A DNA stretch of 33,603 bases from Lentisphaerota bacterium (GTDB lineage Bacteria > Verrucomicrobiota > Lentisphaeria > Victivallales > Victivallaceae), in NCBI GenBank assembly GCA_015061775.1, contig SUVY01000026.1, forward strand, positions 1-33,603, given 5' to 3'. A program made the translations under genes and the position numbers. This document shows positions 17,270 through 24,740 of the stretch, piece after piece. Within the stretch, counting starts at the first letter, position 1. Every line of letters begins with the position of its first letter. The notes beneath the pieces were generated by a model. It had not been told where the DNA came from. It saw only the letters and a program-made list of their open reading frames with translations, and did no database searches.

Positions 17270-18086
17270 CAGCAAATCCTTTCTGAGTTTTGTTGAACCA
17301 TGCAAATCCGAGCAGGAAAACCACAACTCCCACGGCGAGAGAAATGGCAAAAAAGTTCCAATCCGGAGTCTGCGCGTAGAGCAGGACTTTTCTTGTCTCT
17401 TCGATGATAGTGGTGAGCGGGTTTATCTGCAGATAGACCCGGAATCGCTCAGGAACCGCCTCGACGGGATAGAAAATCGGAGTTACAAAAAAGAGCACCT
17501 GCAAAACGACTCCGAGGATGTACGGAGTGTCGCGCAGATAGACTGTGAGCGATGCCACAAAGTAGGATATTCCGAGCGTGAAGAGAAAAAAGGGAAACAG
17601 CACCACAGGAAGATAGAGCATGGTCCAGCTTATGTTTCCGTAGATGAAAACGGCTCCCGCCAGCAGCAGCGCGAGCCACACCGCTCCCTGCACGAAGCTC
17701 GACAGTACCTGGGCGAACGGCAGCAGCGGAAGCGGAAAGACTACCTTTTTGACATAGTTTGGATTCAATGTTATCTGGATAGCCGACATATTGACTGCGT
17801 CGGCAAAGATCGAGTACACCGTCATTCCGCAGAAGAGGATGATGGCGAAAGAGCCTTTGGAGGGACCGACTCCGGTGCCCCAGCGCGACTGAAAAACGAC
17901 GCTGAAAACGAAGGTGTATATGCAGAGCATCATGAGCGGATGGATGATATTCCAGAGGATACCGAGGATGGAGCCCTGATACTTTGATATGACATTGCGC
18001 CTGACCAGCTGTTTGAGCAGCGCGCGGTTGCGGAACAACAGCTGTAATCCGGGCAGTGGATTGAGAATATTTATGATTTTGCCCAT
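17259..18086 (-). CDS. wzm: ABC-2 type polysaccharide exporter permease (Wzm-like)
   Basis: This 275-residue membrane subunit has about six transmembrane helices. The amphipathic N-terminal segment RNRALLKQLVRRNVISKYQGSILGILWNIIHPL is a hallmark of ABC-2 polysaccharide permeases (Wzm/KpsM/TagG group). NPNYVKKVVFPLPLLP and the C-terminal FFVTPIFYPVEAVPE block are also typical. ATG at 18086 with AGGAG 12 nt upstream is chosen over a TTG at 18119. It is the first gene of the exporter-glycosyltransferase operon and lies downstream of a promoter overlapped by a long palindrome. The long Wzt C-terminal domain argues for O-antigen-type rather than teichoic acid export. Confidence 0.9.
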   Translation of the reverse strand: MGKIINILNPLPGLQLLFRNRALLKQLVRRNVISKYQGSILGILWNIIHPLMMLCIYTFVFSVVFQSRWGTGVGPSKGSFAIILFCGMTVYSIFADAVNMSAIQITLNPNYVKKVVFPLPLLPFAQVLSSFVQGAVWLALLLAGAVFIYGNISWTMLYLPVVLFPFFLFTLGISYFVASLTVYLRDTPYILGVVLQVLFFVTPIFYPVEAVPERFRVYLQINPLTTIIEETRKVLLYAQTPDWNFFAISLAVGVVVFLLGFAWFNKTQKGFADVL

Positions 18087-18112
18087 AATAGAGAAAAACT
18101 CCTGATAAAAAG

Positions 18113-18167
18113 GGTACAAACATTGCTATTTATATATTACGTCATATATAAGATAGCATTTTGTACC
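18113..18167. promoter_or_regulatory. 55-bp imperfect palindrome at the wzm promoter
   Basis: GGTACAAA (18113-18120) is mirrored by TTTGTACC (18160-18167). Inside, TGCTAT-x-TATATAT arms repeat on both sides, with one 2-nt insertion. The palindrome covers the predicted -10 box and 5' leader of the wzm unit, a placement suited to an operator or an mRNA hairpin. No regulator gene is nearby. Confidence 0.6.
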
Positions 18168-18178
18168 GTTTTTTTCAA
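18150..18178 (-). promoter_or_regulatory. Promoter of the wzm-wzt-GT operon
   Basis: On the minus strand TTGAAA (18178-18173), 17-nt spacer, TATCTT (18155-18150). The -10 lies inside the long palindrome. Confidence 0.6.
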
Positions 18179-18235
18179 GCAGCCGGGCATATTACAGGCA
18201 AAAAACCTTATTCACTTCCGCAATAAAAAGCATAC

Positions 18236-18263
18236 TTGCATTTACACTCAGTTGTGGTATATT
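18236..18263 (+). promoter_or_regulatory. Promoter of the two-gene membrane protein unit
   Basis: TTGCAT (18236-18241), 16-nt spacer, TATATT (18258-18263). It is divergent from the wzm promoter, about 48 bp before the ATG at 18311. Confidence 0.7.
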
Positions 18264-18310
18264 ATGAAAATATATCTATAAGGGAAATCATCAACTTCAG
18301 GAGCAATAAA

Positions 18311-19549
18311 ATGCGTTCAGCAAAGGATAACGGCAGTGAAGAATGCCGCGAAGGGATTTTCAGTTCGCTCGGAGAGGATTTTTATAGTATTCCAGCGTGG
18401 ATGAAAATTCTTATTTTCGCGCTGTGTGTATATGCCGGATGGTGTGTGTACTGCGATTATTTCAACGTAAAACAGAGTCGGGATATCTTTGCGTATGAGG
18501 TAGAGTTTGCTTATCCTCCGGAGTTAGGCAAGACGTTCGCAGATGAGATACGAAAAATCAATAAGTCAAGTGAGCTCAAAGCGCTGCGTTCACAAAAAGT
18601 TTTTTCTGCACAATTCATTGAGAGCATCAGCAAAAAAGAACCGGAGTCTCTGCTTGAGCTTGCAAAATTCTGCAAAGGTGACTCCAGATTTTCCCGGCAT
18701 TACGCCGATCTGCTTTTGTTGTCTGCTGCATACGGAAATATCGAGGCGTTGAATACTTATGTCGCAGAGGTAAAGGGCGACAGCGGCAAACTTATGAAGC
18801 TTATCGACGGGCGTATGGAGCAGAAAAAAAACAATAAAACTGAATTTTCCGATGATGAGAAAAAGGTTTACAATAAGATAGCTGAAACCATCTATCTTGA
18901 GTTGGATGCTGTGCGTCAGCTTGATATGCTCAAACGCAATCTTATTGAAAAATATCCCGACGCATTTTTTATTTCTGTTGTGCAGAAGCGGTGTAAGAAA
19001 ACTTCAATAACCCATCCGGAAAAAATCTCCGCAAACGCTTTGAGTCTGATCTCGATAAAAAATCTGTCAAACAAAAGTTTTGTGTGCAGTACATTTGATA
19101 TCTACTCCGAAAAGGGCAAAAGACTGCGATTCATATACGATACGTGCCAAGAAATCGCCGGAGCAAGACAGGAACTCAAAAAGCTCAAAGCCGGCAAAAG
19201 CGGCGGTACCGGAGCTCCGGATATCGATCTTATGGAAAAAGAGGGCGAATTGAGTATTGTTATCATGAATGGCAAAAAGGCGATAAATGGACGTCTCAGG
19301 GATGTATTCTGGTATCGCAGTTATTACGGATGGCACAATGGCAGACGGCAATACTCCTGGAGTTGTTCATACAGCGGCAAGACAGTTTCAGCCCGTTCAA
19401 TAGCAGAATTGCACAGCAAGCCCGGAAAGTATTGGGTTTTGGGTTACAGCGGAGACTACAAATCCTGCTTTATCAAATATGTTGATATTTCTGAAGATAG
19501 TACACAAAAGGTATTGACTCTTAAAGCAGAAGATGTTATAACATTTTGA
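18311..19549 (+). CDS. Uncharacterised single-pass membrane protein
   Basis: This 412-residue protein has a short N-terminal cytoplasmic part, one transmembrane helix at about 30-50 (ILIFALCVYAGWCVYC) and a large soluble part. The middle (about 95-190) is helical, with SLLELAKFCKGDSRFSRHYADLLLLSAAYGNIEAL, reminiscent of helical-repeat domains. The end (about 300-412) is beta-rich with many aromatic residues. The ATG at 18311 with AGGAG is preferred; a TTG extension would start at the promoter's -35 box. The next gene starts 10 bp downstream and also encodes a single-pass protein, so they probably act together. Family unknown to me. Confidence 0.75.
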   Translation: MRSAKDNGSEECREGIFSSLGEDFYSIPAWMKILIFALCVYAGWCVYCDYFNVKQSRDIFAYEVEFAYPPELGKTFADEIRKINKSSELKALRSQKVFSAQFIESISKKEPESLLELAKFCKGDSRFSRHYADLLLLSAAYGNIEALNTYVAEVKGDSGKLMKLIDGRMEQKKNNKTEFSDDEKKVYNKIAETIYLELDAVRQLDMLKRNLIEKYPDAFFISVVQKRCKKTSITHPEKISANALSLISIKNLSNKSFVCSTFDIYSEKGKRLRFIYDTCQEIAGARQELKKLKAGKSGGTGAPDIDLMEKEGELSIVIMNGKKAINGRLRDVFWYRSYYGWHNGRRQYSWSCSYSGKTVSARSIAELHSKPGKYWVLGYSGDYKSCFIKYVDISEDSTQKVLTLKAEDVITF

Positions 19550-19559
19550 CGGTGATAAA

Positions 19560-20174
19560 ATGAGTGAGATCGTTATAAATTGTCCGAATTGCCAGTTCCA
19601 GTTGACCGTTGACAGCCAGCTTGCAGGAGAAAAAGTTCTCTGCCTCAAGTGCGGAAATTCGTTTGCGGTCGAGATACCTGAGCCTGAAAAACCGGAGCAG
19701 CCTGAGATGCCCAAAGCGGTTGCTCCTGTGACCGTGGCTCCGAAGGCTGTTCCGCCCAAGGCAGTAGTTCCTGTAAGTGAAGTTAAGACTGCGTCAGTTG
19801 TTCCTGAGTCAAAAGTATCGACTGCTCCAATAGTGACCGCAGACGATCTGCGCGAAGACGGTTTCCGTTTGCGCCTCTGGTATTTTATCGCCGTTCTGCT
19901 GGCGGCTGCGTTCTTTTTTATCGTACATCATGAGATACAGCGGGCGAAACTGCGCAATCTGCGCTATACCGTTGAGTGCAGAAGCTCCATCCGCAAAATC
20001 AACGACAGGATAAAAAACCTTCCGAAGTCCCAATACTACACCATCGATCATATCTGGAGACATTGCAAGGGCAGCGAGCTTCGCTTCAACTGTCCGGACA
20101 ACGGAAAGGCATACAAGTTGTATCCCGAAGGAAAGAGACAGAAAGTTTACTGTGAGAAACACGGAAAATTCTGA
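19560..20174 (+). CDS. Zinc-ribbon single-pass membrane protein with pseudopilin-like tail
   Basis: This 204-residue protein begins with a CxxC-N16-CxxC zinc ribbon (Cys8, 11, 28, 31) of the MJ0042 type, which appears to sense or bind something on the cytoplasmic side. A Pro/Ala/Val-rich linker (35-95) follows, then one transmembrane helix at ~106-123. The outer domain (124-204) has CPDNGKAYKLYPEG and a final CEKHGKF, similar to the Cys-rich ends of PVC-type pseudopilins (CP-G-Y ... C-x-x-HG). It follows the preceding gene by 10 bp with GGTGA as ribosome site. Function unknown; the operon partner is another single-pass protein. Confidence 0.78.
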   Translation: MSEIVINCPNCQFQLTVDSQLAGEKVLCLKCGNSFAVEIPEPEKPEQPEMPKAVAPVTVAPKAVPPKAVVPVSEVKTASVVPESKVSTAPIVTADDLREDGFRLRLWYFIAVLLAAAFFFIVHHEIQRAKLRNLRYTVECRSSIRKINDRIKNLPKSQYYTIDHIWRHCKGSELRFNCPDNGKAYKLYPEGKRQKVYCEKHGKF

Positions 20175-20222
20175 GTTTAGACCAACGCAGGATTGATGTA
20201 CTTAACGCAATAGAAAACGCTG

Positions 20223-21344
20223 TCAGAACTTCCAGTTCAGATAGTGGAGTTTTGCTCCGTCTTTGTCTGAGTGTTCATACCAGAGCGTAAAGAGCGAACC
20301 ATCCGCAAGTTCCACCGTTGATGGATAACCCATATCGCGTTTTTTTCCGCTTTCGCTGAGGGTGAACTCATTTCCCCATGTGCGTCCTGAGTCATGAGAT
20401 ATCCGCGCTCTGATGGAGTAGGGCTCCTGACGCCAGGTGTAGGTCATGATGAGCTTGTCTTTTCCAAACACCTGCAAGTGGGTCGGAAATCCTTTGCCGA
20501 TAAGGTGAGGCTGGCTCCAGGTTTTTCCTGAATCGGCAGACTCCGACTGCCAAGTCTCTCCGAGTCCTGAGGTGTTGTGGTTTCTGTATTGAACGATAAG
20601 CGTTCCATCCGGAGCTTCGACGCCATGTATCTCATGAATGAGCCGCCTGTCGTGTCCCAACGGAAGTGGAATGGTTGAGGCAATCTGCCATGTGAGTCCG
20701 TTGTCTTTGGAAAATGCGGCACAGAACGCCGCCGTGGCAGTTATTTCACCTGCGAGGCTTCCCTGCTTCTGCCCGGGAAAGAAGAGCGTGCCGTCTTTCA
20801 TCAATACCGGTCCATGCGGACTGTAAACAGGAGTGCGGTATTTTCTGCTCCATGTTTTGCCTCCGTCAACCGAGCGGCGCATCCAGAAACCGTGTTCTTT
20901 TTTCAAGGTGAGCAGATTGATTTTTTCTGCGGTTTCTTTCCATTGAGAGTTGAGTTTTTTGCTCCTGAATATTGCAGAAGTGCTGGTGAAGTAGTTGACG
21001 AGCAAACTTCCGTCCGCCGCCTGACAGACTCCTGCGTCACGGTCATCGAGGGGACCTGAAGAGAGGGCTTTGGGACCGCTCCAGGTTTTTCCGTCGTCCC
21101 CGGAAACATACATCCAAATTCTTCCGTAGGGGCAGATATGTTTCTGGCGGTTTCCTGAGCACACGGCAATAAGTTTGTTGTCTTGCGTTCTTGTGACGGT
21201 CGGCCAGCCGTGATAGGTCGGGTGGTCTATTTTGCCTTTGCGGATAACGGTTATTTTCATGGTGTTTTGCTCCTGTTGGGCATTTACGGAAGTCAGGGTG
21301 GAAAAAGCTGCTCCGAGCAGCAGTATTTTGCAGAGATTTTTCAT
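20223..21344 (-). CDS. Secreted sialidase-fold (BNR repeat) protein
   Basis: This 373-residue protein has a signal peptide (cleavage likely after Ala22, SVNA) and a six-bladed propeller marked by five Asp boxes: SGDDGKTW 81-88, SVDGGKTW 158-165, SKDNGLTW 212-219, SADSGKTW 269-276 and SHDSGRTW 316-323. Such proteins are often called exo-sialidases, but a clear F/YRIP motif and arginine triad are not obvious, so it may act on another glycan. AAAGGG precedes the ATG. It has its own promoter facing away from the DUF6259-like glycosidase, suggesting shared control of glycan breakdown. Confidence 0.83.
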   Translation of the reverse strand: MKNLCKILLLGAAFSTLTSVNAQQEQNTMKITVIRKGKIDHPTYHGWPTVTRTQDNKLIAVCSGNRQKHICPYGRIWMYVSGDDGKTWSGPKALSSGPLDDRDAGVCQAADGSLLVNYFTSTSAIFRSKKLNSQWKETAEKINLLTLKKEHGFWMRRSVDGGKTWSRKYRTPVYSPHGPVLMKDGTLFFPGQKQGSLAGEITATAAFCAAFSKDNGLTWQIASTIPLPLGHDRRLIHEIHGVEAPDGTLIVQYRNHNTSGLGETWQSESADSGKTWSQPHLIGKGFPTHLQVFGKDKLIMTYTWRQEPYSIRARISHDSGRTWGNEFTLSESGKKRDMGYPSTVELADGSLFTLWYEHSDKDGAKLHYLNWKF

Positions 21345-21380
21345 GTATGCCCTTTCAGCAGATGTTGTTTACTGTTGGTT

Positions 21381-21408
21381 AATATACCCCTGCAACAGGT
21401 TTTGTCAA
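21381..21408 (-). promoter_or_regulatory. Promoter of the sialidase-fold gene
   Basis: On the minus strand TTGACA (21408-21403), 16-nt spacer, TATATT (21386-21381), about 37 bp before the ATG. It has the best -35 match to the general consensus in the window. Confidence 0.8.
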
Positions 21409-21452
21409 GAGTGAATGTTCCTGCGAAATATTCCAAGTGCAGCAATTTATTC

Positions 21453-21480
21453 TTGAAAAGTCCATTTTTTATAGTATATT
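21453..21480 (+). promoter_or_regulatory. Promoter of the DUF6259-like glycosidase gene
   Basis: TTGAAA (21453-21458), 16-nt spacer, TATATT (21475-21480), about 36 bp before the ATG. Its -35 box is 44 bp from that of the divergent sialidase-fold gene. Confidence 0.78.
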
Positions 21481-21515
21481 TATCCTCAGACCACAAATCT
21501 GCGTGAGGAGCTATT

Positions 21516-23567
21516 ATGTCGATACAGCTTGAAAATGGAAAAATCCGTCTTGAGTGGGATGAAAACGGTGTTTTGACCGGATTGACCAATCTTGAAACTC
21601 AGAACAATATCATAAACAGCTGTCAGCCATGCAGAATAATTCTCGGTCATGAGAAGTTTCTTGAGTTTGAAGCGTTTCCGACAGGAGTATGCCGCGCCGA
21701 AAGCGCAGATGGCTTTGCTGCGTTCCATTACGACAAAGTTACAGCTGAAACAGGTGATGTCTATGATATATCGCTTGATTTGAAAACTATTCTTGACGGA
21801 AATGATATCCGCTGGAGCGTTTCGGTTGTCAACAACACCTGTGACGTGACGGTAAGAGAGGTGCATTATCCAGTTATATCCATCCGCAATCCGGCTCCTC
21901 CGCTCAGGGTGCATAACTCTGATTTTGTGAGTACGACATACCCTGATCTTCCTGCTATGCTGAATGCGAATTTTACCAAATATATGGCTCCTGATCACAA
22001 GTATATCCGCCACACCAAGCTCTACCCGGGACAGCATTGCTCTCTCAACTTTTTTATCCTTGATTACGGCAAAGAGATACTCTATTACGGATGCCATGAC
22101 CCTGAGTTCCTTTTTACCGGACACGGATTTGAGATGGATAAGGATAAACGGATAAACTGTTTTATGGCGCGTATGCCGTTTGTTGCTCCGCATGGCTCAA
22201 TGAGTGAGAGCGTGGTTGTGACTTCACTTATATCCGACAGCTGGCAAGCAGGAGTTCAAAAATACCGCAAATGGGCGGACAGCTGGTTTGTTGCTCCGAC
22301 TGTTCCTGAGCATATCAGAAACTCTTTCGGCTGGCAGAGGTGCATCATGCACCATCAGTACGGAGAGTATTTCTTCCGTTACAGCGACCTGCCTGAGATA
22401 CTCAGCGCAGGACTTCCTTCAGGAGTCGATACCATTTTCCTCTTCGGATGGACGAAAGAGGGTATGGATGCGGGATATCCCGCCTATACTCCCGACCCTG
22501 ATTGCGGAGGTTTTGACGAGCTGCGGAAAAACATCCTCAAAGTCCGCGAAATGGGCGGTCATGTGATAATCTATTTCAACGGACAACTGATAGATACCGC
22601 GTCAGACTTCTACCGCTGCGGAAACGGGCAGGCGGTATCCATCAAACGCGCGGACGGAACCGAACACCGCGAGTTTTACAATTTCAGCAACACAGGAGTC
22701 TTTACCCGCATCTTCGGAAACAAGACCTTCACCGTTGCCTGTCCCGCGTGCAGAGAGTGGATAGATATCCTCAAAGAGCATATCGACAAAGCCTACGCCC
22801 TCGGCGCAGACGGAGTCTTTTTCGACCAGCTCGGATACGGCAGTTACCCCTGCTGCGACCCGACGCACGGGCATCCTGTTCCGTTCACAGGTTTGATGCA
22901 GTCCAAGAGAGAGCTTTGCCGTGAACTCTATGAGTACGCGAAGAGCAAAAGTCCTGATTTCGCCATCGGAATAGAGTGTCCGACCGACCAGACGGCGCAA
23001 TATGCCGACTTCGTGCACGTTTTCGGCAATACGGCTCAAGTCTGGAATCCTGACTTCAGAAAGAATGGTACGCGTCCCAGATTGAAGTGTGAGGCACCGC
23101 TTTTCAGCGCGGCGTTTCCTGAGGTCTATCTCACTGACCGCGAAATACGCGACGACAGCGATGTGGAGTTCCCTGTGAACCAGCTGCTTATCCAGCAGCG
23201 GCGCAGCGATGTGGAAATCTACCGCTGCCGCGCCAATATTACAGCCACTCCGCACTACAAAGAGTATCTGAAGCTCGTCAATGATTTGCGTTCACGCTAC
23301 AAGGATATCCTGCTCAACGGACAGATGACCGGAGCACGTGAAGTCGTATGCAGCGACCCCGTTGTTATCTGCAACGCGTTCCGCAAGGATGGACAGCTTG
23401 CCGTCGTTATGACCCAGAGTTCAAAAGACTCCGTCACCGCGGAGTTTGTGATAAAAGATCACGAGGTCATAGAATACGCTTCAGCCCGCAATGATGTATC
23501 GTTGACAGGAAACACCATAACGCTGCCCTGCGACTCCGTTGCGGTCATTCTCTGCCGCAAGGTGTGA
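21516..23567 (+). CDS. Putative glycoside hydrolase, DUF6259-like
   Basis: This 683-residue protein has no signal peptide. An N-terminal beta-sandwich (1-250) precedes a TIM-barrel-type catalytic region with GVDTIFLFGWTKEGMDAGYP, GGHVIIYFNGQLIDT, ACPACREWIDILKEHIDKAYALGADGVFFDQLGYG and IGIECPTDQTAQYADF. A C-terminal beta domain ends it. The order fits the DUF6259 group of putative alpha-glycosidases; Asp437 in FFDQLGYG is the best candidate nucleophile and the Glu of IGIECP a candidate acid. GAGGAG precedes the ATG. The 3' end overlaps the convergent 343-aa gene by 23 bp. Substrate unknown. Confidence 0.78.
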   Translation: MSIQLENGKIRLEWDENGVLTGLTNLETQNNIINSCQPCRIILGHEKFLEFEAFPTGVCRAESADGFAAFHYDKVTAETGDVYDISLDLKTILDGNDIRWSVSVVNNTCDVTVREVHYPVISIRNPAPPLRVHNSDFVSTTYPDLPAMLNANFTKYMAPDHKYIRHTKLYPGQHCSLNFFILDYGKEILYYGCHDPEFLFTGHGFEMDKDKRINCFMARMPFVAPHGSMSESVVVTSLISDSWQAGVQKYRKWADSWFVAPTVPEHIRNSFGWQRCIMHHQYGEYFFRYSDLPEILSAGLPSGVDTIFLFGWTKEGMDAGYPAYTPDPDCGGFDELRKNILKVREMGGHVIIYFNGQLIDTASDFYRCGNGQAVSIKRADGTEHREFYNFSNTGVFTRIFGNKTFTVACPACREWIDILKEHIDKAYALGADGVFFDQLGYGSYPCCDPTHGHPVPFTGLMQSKRELCRELYEYAKSKSPDFAIGIECPTDQTAQYADFVHVFGNTAQVWNPDFRKNGTRPRLKCEAPLFSAAFPEVYLTDREIRDDSDVEFPVNQLLIQQRRSDVEIYRCRANITATPHYKEYLKLVNDLRSRYKDILLNGQMTGAREVVCSDPVVICNAFRKDGQLAVVMTQSSKDSVTAEFVIKDHEVIEYASARNDVSLTGNTITLPCDSVAVILCRKV

Positions 23568-24576
23568 ACTCAGGGCGGAGTATTCTGTGCCATTGGGAGC
23601 GTCTTACCGGAGATTTTGTTTGGTAATATGCGATCGCTCCGGCAAAGCTTCCGCAGCAGACGATATCAGCGCGCTCCAGCTCTTCCTCGATGAATGGAAC
23701 GCTGATGTTATTGTCATTTCCCGAAGAGTAAACTCTTTGCAGAAAGCCGAAAAGAGCGTCGGTTGCTGTTCCTTCAAGCGGAGTTTTGACTGTTTTACCG
23801 TCATAGCTCAGTATGAAACACTTGTCTTTCTCTTTGCAGAATATTTCCGGAGTTCCGAATGCCTCTGCCAGCATTGCGTAATCAGCCTGAAACGCCTCGA
23901 TATCGACGGGCGAACTCGTGTTCGGTGCAAGCTCGATGCACAATCCGTCGGCGCGGTAATCTGCCGGAGTGTATCTGCTTTCAAAATCTTCGTCCGGAGC
24001 AAACGGTCCGCATCTCAGCGCGATATGCTTGACTTTGTACCGCAGCAGTTTGGATATCATTTTTCTGCGCAGCTCTTTCTGCACCTTACGGCTGCGGTTG
24101 AATTCGTACCATTTTCCCAGACGGTTGCGGTTTTCTTCAAGTGAGAGAGCTGGATTCCAGAAAGGCAGTATCAGCAGTACTGAGCTGGATGAGTTCAGGA
24201 GTCTTTCAAGTTGTCCATCTCCGGGAACATAGACTGAATCCGGAACAAACGGCTCATGATCTCCCTGCGAATGCAGCATTGCGAAAACGGCGTCTTCAAT
24301 GTCTTCACACCGTTTGATAACGCAGTCAAATCCCAGTCCGAAACAGAACATCTCATCATCTTTCCAAACACAGGGAGAGCCTGAGTGCTTAGCCAGATAT
24401 TCCTCTTTGGAAATGAGTTCCAGATAGCGTTTTTTATCTCCTATCAACATTGGAGCAGTCCAGTTGTTATATGGCATCAACACGAAATCGTCATCTGCGG
24501 GCAGGATATCGTCCCAATCTGAAAAATCTCTTTTTTCCCAGCAGAAACGTCCATTGACACATACTGTCATCTTCAT
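23545..24576 (-). CDS. Uncharacterised 343-residue protein
   Basis: This soluble-looking 343-residue protein has no signal peptide or membrane helix. It opens with MKMTVCVNGRFCWEKRDFSDWDDILPADDDF, rich in Asp and Trp, and later shows RADGLCIELAPNTSSPVDIEAF and a final CCGSFAGAIAYYQTKSP. I recognise no family. The ATG at 24576 has AAAGGTGA immediately upstream and is preferred to a longer non-ATG start at 24618. Its tail overlaps the convergent DUF6259-like gene by 23 bp. Codon choice looks native, so it is probably a real, lineage-restricted gene. No clear promoter match was found upstream. Confidence 0.7.
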   Translation of the reverse strand: MKMTVCVNGRFCWEKRDFSDWDDILPADDDFVLMPYNNWTAPMLIGDKKRYLELISKEEYLAKHSGSPCVWKDDEMFCFGLGFDCVIKRCEDIEDAVFAMLHSQGDHEPFVPDSVYVPGDGQLERLLNSSSSVLLILPFWNPALSLEENRNRLGKWYEFNRSRKVQKELRRKMISKLLRYKVKHIALRCGPFAPDEDFESRYTPADYRADGLCIELAPNTSSPVDIEAFQADYAMLAEAFGTPEIFCKEKDKCFILSYDGKTVKTPLEGTATDALFGFLQRVYSSGNDNNISVPFIEEELERADIVCCGSFAGAIAYYQTKSPVRRSQWHRILRPEFTPCGRE

Positions 24577-24664
24577 AAAATCACCTTTCTTTTGTTGTAC
24601 ATTAAAACAATAACTCAAGTTTTGGAAAAGTAAAGTGCTGCGGTTTTTTTTTGAATTTTTTTTC

Positions 24665-24693
24665 TTGAAAAATTTCTGAAAATGCTGTATATT
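24665..24693 (+). promoter_or_regulatory. Promoter of the alkaline phosphatase gene
   Basis: TTGAAA (24665-24670), 17-nt spacer, TATATT (24688-24693), 48 bp before the ATG. No PhoB-like box pair was recognised. Confidence 0.78.
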
Positions 24694-24740
24694 ATTTAAG
24701 TTTATCTAACTGCTAATAGCAAGAAAGGAATAGAAAAACG

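Noticed and set aside
17208-17987. 259-codon plus-strand frame opposite wzm
   Set aside because: Highly charged, Asp/Glu/Arg/His-rich translation, antisense to clear transmembrane helices of the permease.
24577-24740. Promoter for the 343-residue orphan on the minus strand
   Set aside because: TTG-type hexamers exist but none has a TATATT-like box at 16-17 nt, so no call was made.
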